Below are positions 45,147 to 54,828 of a DNA stretch of 64,000 nucleotides, one piece after another (within the stretch, counting starts at the first letter, position 1; every line of letters starts with the position of its first letter). Made by a program: the position numbers and the translations under genes. This DNA comes from an uncultured Clostridia bacterium (lineage in GTDB: Bacteria; Bacillota; Clostridia; Monoglobales; Monoglobaceae). The stretch lies in contig CAKSFQ010000006.1 of NCBI GenBank assembly GCA_934454115.1, positions 38,309 to 102,308 on the forward strand, written 5' to 3'. The notes beneath the pieces are model-generated. The model had not been told where the DNA came from, made no database searches, and worked only from the letters and a program-made list of their open reading frames with translations.

Positions 45147-46802
45147 CTACTGCAAATATGTCAGGGCCCGGCAAAGCATCGCTGCCGCCTCAGCCCGCGT
45201 TGTCAGGTCTTGGGGTGAAAACAAATTTTCATATCCGGTAATGATGCCGGCATCTGCCAGCGCGGCTACCGCCTCACGGGCATACGCCGCGATCTGATCC
45301 TGATCCGCAAACGCCGCGGTACCGCTCAGCACAATTTCGCGTGCCGAAAGCATCCGATACAGCATCACCGCCGCGTCCTGACGGGTGATCTCGTCCTGCG
45401 GATAAAACGCGCCGTCATAGCCGCGGATGATTTCCGCATTGGCGCAGCGAAACACAAAGGGCGCAAACCAGTCAGAGTCCGTAACATCCGAAAACGGGTA
45501 TGCGTCATCGCCTCTAAGTCCGATGCTTTGCGCGATCAGCTTTGCAAACTCCGCACGGGTGACGGTCGTATCGGGACGAAAACTTCCGTCCTCATAACCG
45601 GCAATGATCCCGGCCTCGCTCAGCTGCTCTACCATGTCACGGCTCCAATGAAAGGTCATGTCCGTATAGCGCGGTGCGGCATCGATTTCTCCGGCGGTCT
45701 CTGCGTCCACCGCAAAGCTGCCGCCCGTACCGCCGCTGCCGCCGCTTACGCCGCCGGGTCGGCTGCTGCCGCCGCCACCGCCGCTGCCGCCGCCCGTGCT
45801 GCCGTCCGAAAGGCTTTGTGCCTCGGCAATCGCCTGCTCGTAGGCCGGCCGAATGGCGTCAAAGCGCTGCACATTGGCACGGTACAGCGCCTTCATGGCG
45901 TAGTCTTTTTTATAGGTAGAATTCAGGTTCTCATAAGCCGACAAATCCAGCCCGGCCACTCGGTAGTGCTTGTATACGGCATCGCGCACCCCAATATGAT
46001 CCGTGGCTGCCATCAGCTTTGCCAAAAACAGATTCTGCATGTAGACATTGCCAAAGGAATCCCCGGTAAAGTCCGCCGCTTTTAAAAGGCCAAAAAGCTC
46101 CTTTTCCACCGCCGCGTCCAGATTTTTATAATCTGCCGGATCTGAAATCTGTCCCGGAACATAGCGTTCAATGACAGCGGTCAGCGTTTCACCCTGCTTG
46201 ATCTCTGCCGCGGCAAGTGCCTGGTTTAAGGTGTCCATCATGGAATCAAACACGTAGCCGCCGCCGGGGCGCCGCCCTGTCAAAATGGCGGCAATCTCGC
46301 TACCGCGGGCTTCAAACAATGCCGCATCGATGCCCAGCGTCTCCATATGATTGGAGAGAACTGTCTGCACCTCTGCCGCGCTGCGGCTCGCGTTGACCGC
46401 GTCCACAACTTTCTCGGCCTGGCTGCGGTTAATATAGGAAAAAACAGCGGTCGCCGTCTTTTTGCCGCTGGTGGCGGTAACCTCATAAATACCGCCGGGC
46501 ATCGCATCGGGCAGCTGAAGCTTCTTTTTAAAGGTCCCGTCCGCCAAAGGTGCGGTCACGGTCAGCAGCGCCGTCTGATCTGTAAGGCTCGTCTCGGTGA
46601 CGGTATCTCCCTTACGGGCAACCGACAGATAAACGGTCAGCGCACGCAAATCTGTTGTACCCGAGACAGTCAGCCGCTGAGAAGCCGTGTCAAAATAGGC
46701 CGAGACAGACAACGCCTCTTGTGCGGTCTCCTGTGCCGACGCACAGACAGATACGGCGGCCGCCGTCACCATCGCCGCACAACATAGTCTTTTCATGTTC
46801 AT
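45147..46802 (-). CDS. Secreted protein with three C-terminal SLH repeats and Gly/Ser-rich linker
   Basis: 551 residues. ATG 46802 is chosen with AGGAGG 8 bp upstream. Signal peptide about 1-21 (ending CASA). The N-terminal 330 residues are a beta domain followed by helices with no match I know. A linker of about 25 Gly and Ser residues (near 330-355) leads to three SLH repeats at the C terminus (about 370-551), for example FHWSRDMVEQLSEAGIIAGY, then PFSDVTDSDWFAPFVFRCAN. It is the first gene of the long minus-strand run 46802 to 30716 and has the operator-bearing promoter at 46947-46976. Role: probably wall-anchoring of the polysaccharide machinery. Confidence 0.85.
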   Translation of the reverse strand: MNMKRLCCAAMVTAAAVSVCASAQETAQEALSVSAYFDTASQRLTVSGTTDLRALTVYLSVARKGDTVTETSLTDQTALLTVTAPLADGTFKKKLQLPDAMPGGIYEVTATSGKKTATAVFSYINRSQAEKVVDAVNASRSAAEVQTVLSNHMETLGIDAALFEARGSEIAAILTGRRPGGGYVFDSMMDTLNQALAAAEIKQGETLTAVIERYVPGQISDPADYKNLDAAVEKELFGLLKAADFTGDSFGNVYMQNLFLAKLMAATDHIGVRDAVYKHYRVAGLDLSAYENLNSTYKKDYAMKALYRANVQRFDAIRPAYEQAIAEAQSLSDGSTGGGSGGGGGSSRPGGVSGGSGGTGGSFAVDAETAGEIDAAPRYTDMTFHWSRDMVEQLSEAGIIAGYEDGSFRPDTTVTRAEFAKLIAQSIGLRGDDAYPFSDVTDSDWFAPFVFRCANAEIIRGYDGAFYPQDEITRQDAAVMLYRMLSAREIVLSGTAAFADQDQIAAYAREAVAALADAGIITGYENLFSPQDLTTRAEAAAMLCRALTYLQ

Positions 46803-46946
46803 AAGGATTTCCTCCTGCATTAAGATAGCTGAAAAATGAGAATGTGAATGATATACCATCGGCAACCGGGAACAGCCGTGTCCCCGATCCGACCCGTATG
46901 ACGGCCTGTCTGTTTCGACAGATCCGCCAATTGTTTTACAGTTTCT

Positions 46947-46976
46947 ATTATACTTGTCTCCCTTTTAGAATGTAAA
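46947..46976 (-). promoter_or_regulatory. Promoter of the minus-strand polysaccharide operon
   Basis: On the minus strand TTTACA (46976-46971), 18-bp spacer, TATAAT (46952-46947). The -35 continues into TTCTAA, giving TTTACATTCTAA. An upstream box AAAAAATCGACATGC (47009-46995) has its GACA end exactly 21 bp before TTTACA, as in the divergent promoter. Confidence 0.72.
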
Positions 46977-47059
46977 TAGCTTTTTTATGGATCCGCATGT
47001 CGATTTTTTCAACTCTGTCCATGTTTTCCCTGATTTTTGGGGTTCTGGCCTTCTATTTT

Positions 47060-47121
47060 AAAAAACCGACATGCATTTTGGAGAAATCGAAATTTACATT
47101 CTAAGGATAGGATGCTACAAT
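47060..47121 (+). promoter_or_regulatory. Promoter and operator of the solute-binding protein operon
   Basis: TTTACA (47093-47098), 17 bp, TACAAT (47116-47121), extended by TG. The -35 continues as TTTACATTCTAA. The box AAAAAACCGACATGC (47060-47074) has its GACA end 21 bp before the -35, mirroring the divergent promoter. The 46803-47247 interval otherwise holds no gene. Confidence 0.75.
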
Positions 47122-47247
47122 GGAATTGTGAATGTGAAACCAAAGGCAGGCTTTTTTAGCCCGGTCGGGGACGGACGCATCGGTCTTTCCCTGCGGCCCG
47201 TAGAGGAAAGCAATTGGTGATTAAAAAGTGAAAATAGGAGGAAAACC

Positions 47248-48885
47248 ATGAAAACGCTATCTAAGAAAAAGAGCTTGTTGACTGTCGCAGTGCTGACCGC
47301 CTCTCTGGCGCTGACCGCCTGCGGAACCGATACAAAAACCCAGGCCGGTGACCCCACCGCCTTAGATCATGTAACCACGCCGGACACCTATCCCATTGAG
47401 ACCGATGCAACCTTGCGCTACTGGATGCGGCTGGAGCCACAGGTCTCCGCGCAGGCCACCAGCATGAACGACACCGAGCTTAGCAAGTACCTCGCCGAGG
47501 AAACCGGCATCAAGGTCTCCTTTGAGCACCCGGTAGCCGGTCAGGAGGCCGCCGCATTTAACATTTTGCAGGCATCGGGCGACGCTCCCGATATCATTGA
47601 ATGGAGCTGGGCGGAATATCCCGGCGGTCCGCAGGGCGCGATCAACGACAAGCTGATTATCCCCTTGGATTCCTACATTGAAAAGGTATCCCCCAACCTC
47701 AAGTCGCTGCTCGAGAAGAATCCGGAATGGAAAAAATCGATCACAAGCAGCGATGGACATATCTATGAATATCCGTTTATTAAGGACAACCCAACCCTTT
47801 TGACCTACATGACCTACACGGTTCGGCAGGATCTTTTGGATCGGGCGGGGCTTTCCGCACCGGTAACCTTTGAGGACTGGGAAACCATGTTGTACAAATT
47901 TAAAGACATGGGCATAGCTTCTCCGATCTCCCTGCGGCTGACCAACTTCCATCTGCAATACTGCTCGCCCTTTACCTCCAAATTCGGCATTGTGGGCGGC
48001 TGGTATCAGAAAAACGGCAAGGTACAGTTCGGCCCGGCACAGGAGGAATTCGGCGACTATATCAAAATGCTCAAACGCTGGTATGACGACGGCATTTTAG
48101 ACCGTGAATTTGCGGACATTACGCCCAACCGTATCACTGCCGGTGTCACCAACGGCAACATCGGTTCGCTGTACTGCAGCGTCGGCGGAGAGCTGGGCAA
48201 CTATCTGAGCGCCCTACCGGCAGGCAGCAGCATCAAGCTTTCGCCGGTAACCGTGCCCGTAGAACGCGTCGGCGAGACGCCCATGTGGGGTCAAAAGGAC
48301 TACCCGGTGGTTGACTGCGCCGCCATTTCTTACGATTCCAAGCACAAAGAGCTGGCCGCAAGATTCCTAGATTACGGCTACTCCGAAAAAGGACATCTGA
48401 CCTATAACTTTGGCCGCGAGAGTGTCTCTTATACCTATCAGGACAGCGACAGAGGCAGCCATCTTCCAACCTACACCGCTCAGGTAACCGACCAAAACGC
48501 CAACGGCGGCCTGTCGCTGGCACAGGGCATTGCAAAGTACGCAAGAGCATGTTATAGTGGTCCCTTTGTACAGGATCTGGGATATCTCTACCAGTACTAC
48601 ACCCGTCCGGAGCAACAGGCAGCCTTTGATGTCTGGGGTTCGGACGCACTCAACTACAAGCTCCCCAAAAACTTAATCTACGAAGGGGACGAGGAGAGCC
48701 GCTTTAAAGACATCATGACCGCCGTAGATACCTATCGGGAAGAGAGCCTTGCAAAATTCATTGCCGGAAAAACGGACATCGGTCAGCTGGACAACTATTT
48801 TGCACAGCTGAAATCCCTTGGTATTGACGAGGCCATTTCGATTCAGCAAAAGGCCTATGACCGGTATCAGAGCTTAGCGGATTAG
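47248..48885 (+). CDS. Extracellular solute-binding lipoprotein of a sugar ABC importer
   Basis: 545 residues. Lipobox LTA-Cys25 after a charged signal sequence shows it is anchored by lipid to the outer membrane face. The fold is that of the LplA/YtcQ-type binding proteins used with LplB/LplC permeases for oligosaccharides (DGHIYEYPFIKDNPTLLTY, IIPLDSYIEKVSPNLK, ELAARFLDYGYSEKGHLTYN). It shares blocks with the second binding protein at 50912-52504. AGGAGG precedes the ATG. The two permease genes follow directly. Confidence 0.9.
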   Translation: MKTLSKKKSLLTVAVLTASLALTACGTDTKTQAGDPTALDHVTTPDTYPIETDATLRYWMRLEPQVSAQATSMNDTELSKYLAEETGIKVSFEHPVAGQEAAAFNILQASGDAPDIIEWSWAEYPGGPQGAINDKLIIPLDSYIEKVSPNLKSLLEKNPEWKKSITSSDGHIYEYPFIKDNPTLLTYMTYTVRQDLLDRAGLSAPVTFEDWETMLYKFKDMGIASPISLRLTNFHLQYCSPFTSKFGIVGGWYQKNGKVQFGPAQEEFGDYIKMLKRWYDDGILDREFADITPNRITAGVTNGNIGSLYCSVGGELGNYLSALPAGSSIKLSPVTVPVERVGETPMWGQKDYPVVDCAAISYDSKHKELAARFLDYGYSEKGHLTYNFGRESVSYTYQDSDRGSHLPTYTAQVTDQNANGGLSLAQGIAKYARACYSGPFVQDLGYLYQYYTRPEQQAAFDVWGSDALNYKLPKNLIYEGDEESRFKDIMTAVDTYREESLAKFIAGKTDIGQLDNYFAQLKSLGIDEAISIQQKAYDRYQSLAD

Positions 48886-48973
48886 ACTTTCGCAGCCGAT
48901 TAGACTTGTGGGACACGGGCCGTTTTGGACTGCCAAAGCGGCCCGTCATCCGCGGAAAGGACTCGATGACAGT

Positions 48974-49933
48974 ATGAACCCAAAACCAATGACACGCCCC
49001 GCAAACGCCGGGGCCGCCGCACGGGGCGGCCGGCTGCGCAGCGATCTGCGCCGCAATTACAGTCTGTACCTGATGGTGCTTCCCGTGCTGGCCTTTTACT
49101 TATATTTTTGCTACAAGCCCATGTACGGAATCCTGATTGCCTTTCAGGATTTTAACTTTAAAGAGGGCATCTCCGGCAGTACCTGGGTCGGGCTGAAAAA
49201 CTTTGAACGCTTTTTTTCCGACCCGTACTTTAACCGCAATATTATCAACACCGTTGTCATCAGCGCGGCCAGCATTATCTTCGGATTTCCGGCGCCCATT
49301 TTGTTTGCCCTTCTCATGAACGAGATTGAAAAAAAGTGGTTTTTAAAAACTGTTCAGACCATCACCTACCTGCCGTATTTTATCTCGCTGGTGGTCATCT
49401 GCAGTATGGTGAAAAACTTTGTGGCGCCCGACGGACTGATTAACGGTCTTGTTGCCGCGCTTTCCGGCAGCGCGCCCGGCGAATCCTTGCTGGATAAGCC
49501 GCAGCTTTTTACCGCCATCTATGTACTCTCTGACATCTGGCAGAATGTCGGCTGGGGCTCGATCATTTATTTGGCTACCTTGGCCGGTGTCGATGCTGAG
49601 CTTTACGAGGCCGCAACCATTGACGGCGCCGGACGTCTGAAGCAGACCATCCATGTGACGATCCCCTCGATCATGCCCACCATTGTCATTTTGTTCATTC
49701 TGCGGCTGGGCGGCATCTTAAACGTGGGTTATGAAAAGATCATGCTGCTGACCAACGCCTATAATGCCGAAACCTCCGAGGTTTTGTCCTATTATGTATA
49801 TAAAAAGGGCATCATGGGGACGGAATACGGACTTTCCACCGCAGCCGGCGTGTTTAATTCGGTCATCAACTTTGTGTTTCTTATCGCCACCAACGCCTTA
49901 AGCCGCAAGCTGAACGAAACCAGCTTGTGGTAA
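48974..49933 (+). CDS. Sugar ABC transporter permease, LplB type
   Basis: 319 residues with six predicted membrane segments. The EAA loop is TIDGAGRLKQTIHVTIPSIM, the cytoplasmic contact site for the ATPase. LVVICSMVKNFVAPDGLIN and NAYNAETSEVLSYYVYKKG are LplB/UgpA-type landmarks. ATG 48974 is preferred; a longer frame begins upstream without a ribosome site. The first 40 residues are an unusual Arg/Ala/Pro-rich tail. Partners: the lipoprotein upstream and LplC-type permease downstream; no ATPase is encoded in the operon. Confidence 0.9.
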   Translation: MNPKPMTRPANAGAAARGGRLRSDLRRNYSLYLMVLPVLAFYLYFCYKPMYGILIAFQDFNFKEGISGSTWVGLKNFERFFSDPYFNRNIINTVVISAASIIFGFPAPILFALLMNEIEKKWFLKTVQTITYLPYFISLVVICSMVKNFVAPDGLINGLVAALSGSAPGESLLDKPQLFTAIYVLSDIWQNVGWGSIIYLATLAGVDAELYEAATIDGAGRLKQTIHVTIPSIMPTIVILFILRLGGILNVGYEKIMLLTNAYNAETSEVLSYYVYKKGIMGTEYGLSTAAGVFNSVINFVFLIATNALSRKLNETSLW

Positions 49934-49961
49934 ATCACCCCCGGAAAGGAGTCCTATCCCT

Positions 49962-50852
49962 ATGATTGTACAAAAAAAGACGCCGTCACGGCTGATATTT
50001 CAGGTTTTTAACGTCCTTTTTATGCTATTGATGATTGCGATCACGCTCTATCCGCTTTTGTATGTGGTCTTTGCCTCGCTGAGTGACACCAACGAGCTGC
50101 TCCGGCTGGGCGGCAGACCGCTTTGGGCGCCGCTTGGCTTTAATCTGAACGCCTATCGGATGGCGCTGCAAAACCCCAGCGTGGCAACGGGCTACCGCAA
50201 CACGCTCTTTATTGTTGCAGTCGGTACGTTAGTCAGTCTTGCCCTGACCGCGATGGGCGCCTACTTCCTGTCGCGAAAGAACGTTCTGCTGCAAAGGGGC
50301 ATCACCATTTTGATTATGTTTACCATGTTTTTTAGCGGCGGTCTGATTCCCTTTTACATCGCCGTCCGCGACATTCACCTAACAGGAAGTCTCTGGTCGC
50401 TGATTCTCCCCACCGCGATCAACACCTATAACATGATTATTCTGCGTACGGCGTTTGCCGCCATTCCGGACAGCCTGGAGGAAAGCGCACGCATTGACGG
50501 CGCCGGGCATATGGTGATTTTGTTTCGCATCATTTTGCCGCTGGCAAAAGCCACGCTGGCCGTTGTTGCGCTCTACTATGCCGTTGGCATCTGGAATTCC
50601 TGGTTCAATGCCTCCCTCTTCTTGCAGGGACAGGCGGACAAATGGCCGCTGCAGCTGGTTCTTCGTCAGATTTTGATTGTTAACGATACCAATTCTATGA
50701 CTATCGGCGCATCCATGGGCGACCGCGAGGCCATCGGAGAATCCATCAAGTATGCCATTATCGTGATTTCGACCCTGCCGATTCTTTGTATCTATCCCTT
50801 TGTACAAAAATACTTTGTAAAAGGCGTGATGATCGGCGCAGTAAAGGGCTAA
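49962..50852 (+). CDS. Sugar ABC transporter permease, LplC/YtcP type
   Basis: 296 residues, about six membrane segments. The EAA loop SARIDGAGHMVILFRIILPL matches the LplC/YtcP group, and YPLLYVVFASLSDTNELLRLGG and the C-terminal PFVQKYFVKGVMIGAVKG are typical. It pairs with the LplB-type permease 28 bp upstream to form the transmembrane channel. AAAGGAG precedes the ATG. A bidirectional terminator follows. Confidence 0.92.
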   Translation: MIVQKKTPSRLIFQVFNVLFMLLMIAITLYPLLYVVFASLSDTNELLRLGGRPLWAPLGFNLNAYRMALQNPSVATGYRNTLFIVAVGTLVSLALTAMGAYFLSRKNVLLQRGITILIMFTMFFSGGLIPFYIAVRDIHLTGSLWSLILPTAINTYNMIILRTAFAAIPDSLEESARIDGAGHMVILFRIILPLAKATLAVVALYYAVGIWNSWFNASLFLQGQADKWPLQLVLRQILIVNDTNSMTIGASMGDREAIGESIKYAIIVISTLPILCIYPFVQKYFVKGVMIGAVKG

Positions 50853-50865
50853 AGAAAGCTGACTT

Positions 50866-50908
50866 TAAAAAATGCCCTCTTGCCGCATTGGCAAGAGGGC
50901 ATTTTTGA
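50866..50908. terminator. Bidirectional terminator between the permease gene and the second binding-protein gene
   Basis: AAATGCCCTCTTGCC and GGCAAGAGGGCATTT form a perfect stem (50870-50904) with a T run on the plus strand and an A-rich side giving Ts on the minus strand. Confidence 0.92.
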
Positions 50909-50911
50909 TTT

Positions 50912-52504
50912 TCACTTTTTCATACTGCGTTCCAAATACCGATCATAGGCGGCCTGTTTAATAGAAATCGCCTCCTCGATGCCAAGCGCCTTTAAAGTGC
51001 TGTAATAGTCGTCCAGCGCCGCGGCATCCACCCCGGAAACAATCAGATCATAAATGGCCTCTCCCAGATACGCGTCCACATCCTGCACAATACGGTTCAG
51101 CCGTTTGCCCTCCTCCTCGGTAAAGGCCAAAAGCGGAACCAGATGCTGCCGCGCGTCGGTCTCGTTCCACACCTCCAACGCCTGTTTCAGTTCCGGCAGC
51201 TGGTAATACTGCTCCAGATAGCGCATATCCTGCACAAAAGGGCCAAACGCACTGCCGCGGGTATATTGCTTCAGCGCCGCAGCCAGGGACGATGCGCCGG
51301 AAGCCCGATAATCCGTGACCCGCTCCGTATAGGTGGGATAACCGTCAATCATGGTATAGGTATCACCAAGATTGCCGAAATTGTAAAACATATGCCCTTC
51401 TTCACTGTATCCGTAATCCAAAAACCGCGCCGCAATCTCCGGATTTTTGCACTGCGTGGTGATGACCGTCCCCAGCCCGTAGCAGCGAAGCTCCTTGCCG
51501 CCGCCCACAGATCGCTGCCCTCTCTGCGGCGCGGCGTACTTCACGGGCGCAAACTTCACATTGGGCGCATGCTCTGCAAGATAAGGAATCCAACGGCCAA
51601 AATAGCCGCCGGCATTTGCCGTAACCGCTCCGATCTGACAGCTTTGCACCAGCTCCTGAATCCGCCGATCCAGATCCTGATCGTAAAACAACGGGTCAAT
51701 CAACCCTCTTTGGTACCAATCGGCGACCTTTCGGATATAATCCGCAAATTCCGGCCGATACTCGCCATATTGAATCTTGCCGTCCTCTACATAAAAATCA
51801 CTCAAAATCCCGAACGCGCCGATGATCGGATTGATAATGCGATAGTACCGCTCCATATTGTTAAAGCCGTAACTCATCGGCACACTGAGTCCGGCCTCGG
51901 AAAAGGCGGTCAGTACCGTCTCCCATTCCCCGACCGTCTCCGGCAGAGGAAGTCCGCGCTCGTCCAGCAAATCCTTTCGCACCATGGTACCCATGTAGCT
52001 GGTCATCTTCTCATCTTCCCGGACAAAGGGATACATATAATAGCTTCCGTCATAGGTGCGCAGCTGAACGGCAATATCCGGATTTTCCTCCAGATAGGCG
52101 CGCAGATTCGGCGAATCCGACTCGATCAGCTGATTAAGCGGCAGAATCACCTGATCCGAAATCAGGCTCCCAACCGCGCCTCTGGTGTAATAGTTCCAAT
52201 CACTCTCCATCAGATCGGGCAGCTCGTCCGACGCAATCATCAGATCCAGATAACTGTACGGACTGCCGTAAGGCTGGATAAAATTGATCTTAACCCCCGT
52301 TGCCGTCTCCAGGCTCTTTTTTAAGGGCAGATCATTGTAGGCGTAAGGAACAATGCTCTCCGCCAGATAATAGGACAACTCCACCTCGGCATTGAGGGGA
52401 TATGCTGCCTCCGCCGCCGGCGCCATTTGGCTCTCTTCGCTGCCGCAGCCGGTCAATCCCAGGCTCACCGCCAAGAGCAGCGTACAGACGGTTCGTCTCT
52501 TCAA
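50912..52504 (-). CDS. Second extracellular solute-binding lipoprotein
   Basis: 530 residues with lipobox LTG-Cys20. It resembles the 545-residue binding protein (EIAARFLDYGYSEEGHMFYN, LKALGIEEAISIKQAAYDRY near the C terminus), so the two are paralogues. It starts at TTG 52504, overlapping the upstream regulator stop by 4 bp (TTGA), with GGGGAGAGGAG just before. Co-translation with a membrane-bound AraC-type regulator suggests that it delivers or senses the same sugar. It has no permease of its own; it may use the convergent LplB/LplC pair. Confidence 0.88.
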   Translation of the reverse strand: MKRRTVCTLLLAVSLGLTGCGSEESQMAPAAEAAYPLNAEVELSYYLAESIVPYAYNDLPLKKSLETATGVKINFIQPYGSPYSYLDLMIASDELPDLMESDWNYYTRGAVGSLISDQVILPLNQLIESDSPNLRAYLEENPDIAVQLRTYDGSYYMYPFVREDEKMTSYMGTMVRKDLLDERGLPLPETVGEWETVLTAFSEAGLSVPMSYGFNNMERYYRIINPIIGAFGILSDFYVEDGKIQYGEYRPEFADYIRKVADWYQRGLIDPLFYDQDLDRRIQELVQSCQIGAVTANAGGYFGRWIPYLAEHAPNVKFAPVKYAAPQRGQRSVGGGKELRCYGLGTVITTQCKNPEIAARFLDYGYSEEGHMFYNFGNLGDTYTMIDGYPTYTERVTDYRASGASSLAAALKQYTRGSAFGPFVQDMRYLEQYYQLPELKQALEVWNETDARQHLVPLLAFTEEEGKRLNRIVQDVDAYLGEAIYDLIVSGVDAAALDDYYSTLKALGIEEAISIKQAAYDRYLERSMKK

Positions 52505-54777
52505 AGCTCCTCTCCCCTCTCTCGCTCGGCCACCGCCTTTTTATAGCTGGCAGGGGTCATGTTCTCATATTTTTTAAACACCCGAATCAAGGACGCCACA
52601 TTATTAAAGCCAACCTTTTGGGCAATCTCCTGCAGCGGCTGATCGGTGGAACAGAGCAGTTTTTTGGTTTCCTCCACCCGCAGGCGACTGATGTACTCCA
52701 CAATGCTGACCCCCTGCGCGTCCTTAAACAATTTGGAGATATAAGAGAGCACATAGCCAAAATGATCCGCCGTTTTTGATACGTTTAAATCGCTGTCCCG
52801 ATAGTTTTCGTTCAAGTATGCGCGGATTTCCTCCGCAAGACTGTCTTTTCTTCCGCCGCCGTCTCTCTGTTCTCTCCGCGCGCAGATTCTGGCAATCAGG
52901 CTTTCCAGCTCCTCTGCGGACACAATCTTCCGGCTTGCATAAAGCGCCGTAATATCCTGTTCGTCAACATCATCCCGAAAGGTGCGGATAACGCCGGCAC
53001 AAAGGTCATAGAGCAAATACCGATACATGGCCGGGGAGTAATTCGCCTCACCGGCGTAGCGGCCGATGATGATGTTTACCACCTCCATGCACTCCTGAAT
53101 CCGCCCTTCACGGATACAGGTGAAAATTCCCTCCATATCCTCCGCCGACACGGACGGAATCCCCATGCCGCCGGACTGAATATCCGCATAGCGCACCGTA
53201 GCGCTCTCGTCAAAAAGGGTCAGGTATTCCAGCACGGCCATCGCCTGACCGTATGCGGCCGAAACGCCGTCCAGGCTGCACACCGCGCTCAGCGCCGCGC
53301 CAAAGGAAACATAAAAATGCCGTTCCAGATTCTCTCTGGCGTTTTCCGATGTCTTTTGCACCTCATCCTCGCCGCAGCCGTCGCCGAGGCGAATCAGGCA
53401 GAGCAGACCGCCGTCCGTCTCCCAGAAGGTGCCGCTGCTCCCGCTCTCCTCCAGCAGTTCGCTGAATATATTGGTTAAAATAAAGCACATCAGCCGAAAC
53501 CGTTCATCGTCCGGGATATCCTTCTCGTCCATAAACAACAGCTTATACTCGCCCAGGTAAAAGGCAGCCACCATATACGTATCGCCGGCGACGCCGATGC
53601 CCAGCTCTTTTCTGCGCCGCCCGTCCGAGTCCCTCGTCTCACCGCGCATAAACTTTAACAAAAAGGTGTCCTGCAGCATTTTTTTCTGCTCCGAGAGTGC
53701 GTCCATCGCCTTTTTGCGAACCTGCAAGGACTGCTGAATGATATGTTCAATCTGTTTATACTCGCTCTCCTGTCCGTCTCCGCGGCTATCCGGAAGCATG
53801 TCCAAAAACCGCTGAATCGGCGCGTACTGCTTTCGCACCAGCATCGCAATCAACCCAAGACCGATCAAAACGGCAATCAGCAGCACGGCGTTCTGGGTAT
53901 AAGAAATCGCGCGCATACTCCGCAGATATACCTGTCTGGGCGTGGCATAGATATACTTCCAGTCATTAAACGGCGAGCTTAAATAGGTAATAATGCTTTC
54001 CCGGCCGTCAATTTTTTGGTGTATCACACCCTCGCTCTGATTTGCGGCCGTCTTTTCCGCGGTCTGCTGCGAAAGATTACCGCTGCCGGCGGCGGCTACC
54101 ACATCGCCTGCCTCTGACAAAATCTCAAAGCTGATGTCTCCGACAAAGGGCGCGTCCTTGACCCGATTTAAGAAAAAGCTGTCGTCCAGCAATACCACAA
54201 GATACCCGGTGAGCGGCCCGTTTCCCATCCGAAACCGCATGGTGACAAACCGTTTTGCACCGCCTTCACTCTGGCTGCCTTTTAAATACATATATTCGCC
54301 GCCGTAGCTGGTATCCAGCCAGGAAAGCCAGTCCTGATAACTGACGGCAATCCCGTTATAATGGGCGTCAAAGTATTCGGCCGGGCTGAAATACTGACCG
54401 TTGGCCAAAATCGTCTTTTCCTGCTTCAGATAGATAAAATAGCCCCTGGCCTCTTTTAAATCAATGGCGTTGCTCATCAGCTGACTTTGCAGCGCCTCCA
54501 TGCTGCCCTCTGCGTCCCGCATTCTAAAGTTGTCGGAAAGCTCTAACCCGGCGGCAATCTTTTGGTAAGTATAAATCGTCTTGTCGATGGTTCTTTGCGT
54601 ATTGCGGTAAAAGGTAAGGTTCATCCGAGTGATTTCTTTTTCCAGCTGTGCCGCAGAGAGTTGGTATGCAACAAAATTGAGCAGTACGGGAACGATTAAA
54701 ACAATCAAAAAATACTTGATCCAGGTTCGCACGATGCTCTTTTCTCTCTTGAGCAGACGGCCGCCAAGTTTTTTCAT
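52501..54777 (-). CDS. Membrane-bound sensor with C-terminal AraC-type DNA-binding domain
   Basis: 758 residues. A membrane segment at about 20-40 and another at about 285-307 enclose an extracytoplasmic sensor of about 245 residues, the layout of dCache-type sensors. The cytoplasmic part ends in two AraC helix-turn-helix units (about 660-752: SDLNVSKTADHFGYVLSYIS and DQPLQEIAQKVGFNNVASLI). It is the likely activator of the polysaccharide locus in response to an extracellular saccharide. ATG 54777 follows GGGAGGAG; upstream in-frame codons run into the repeat copy B and are not used. A consensus promoter lies at 54829-54857. Confidence 0.9.
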   Translation of the reverse strand: MKKLGGRLLKREKSIVRTWIKYFLIVLIVPVLLNFVAYQLSAAQLEKEITRMNLTFYRNTQRTIDKTIYTYQKIAAGLELSDNFRMRDAEGSMEALQSQLMSNAIDLKEARGYFIYLKQEKTILANGQYFSPAEYFDAHYNGIAVSYQDWLSWLDTSYGGEYMYLKGSQSEGGAKRFVTMRFRMGNGPLTGYLVVLLDDSFFLNRVKDAPFVGDISFEILSEAGDVVAAAGSGNLSQQTAEKTAANQSEGVIHQKIDGRESIITYLSSPFNDWKYIYATPRQVYLRSMRAISYTQNAVLLIAVLIGLGLIAMLVRKQYAPIQRFLDMLPDSRGDGQESEYKQIEHIIQQSLQVRKKAMDALSEQKKMLQDTFLLKFMRGETRDSDGRRRKELGIGVAGDTYMVAAFYLGEYKLLFMDEKDIPDDERFRLMCFILTNIFSELLEESGSSGTFWETDGGLLCLIRLGDGCGEDEVQKTSENARENLERHFYVSFGAALSAVCSLDGVSAAYGQAMAVLEYLTLFDESATVRYADIQSGGMGIPSVSAEDMEGIFTCIREGRIQECMEVVNIIIGRYAGEANYSPAMYRYLLYDLCAGVIRTFRDDVDEQDITALYASRKIVSAEELESLIARICARREQRDGGGRKDSLAEEIRAYLNENYRDSDLNVSKTADHFGYVLSYISKLFKDAQGVSIVEYISRLRVEETKKLLCSTDQPLQEIAQKVGFNNVASLIRVFKKYENMTPASYKKAVAERERGEEL

Positions 54778-54828
54778 AGGCTCACTCTCCTCCCCCGCCG
54801 AATTTTCACACCGCATCATACTTATTTC

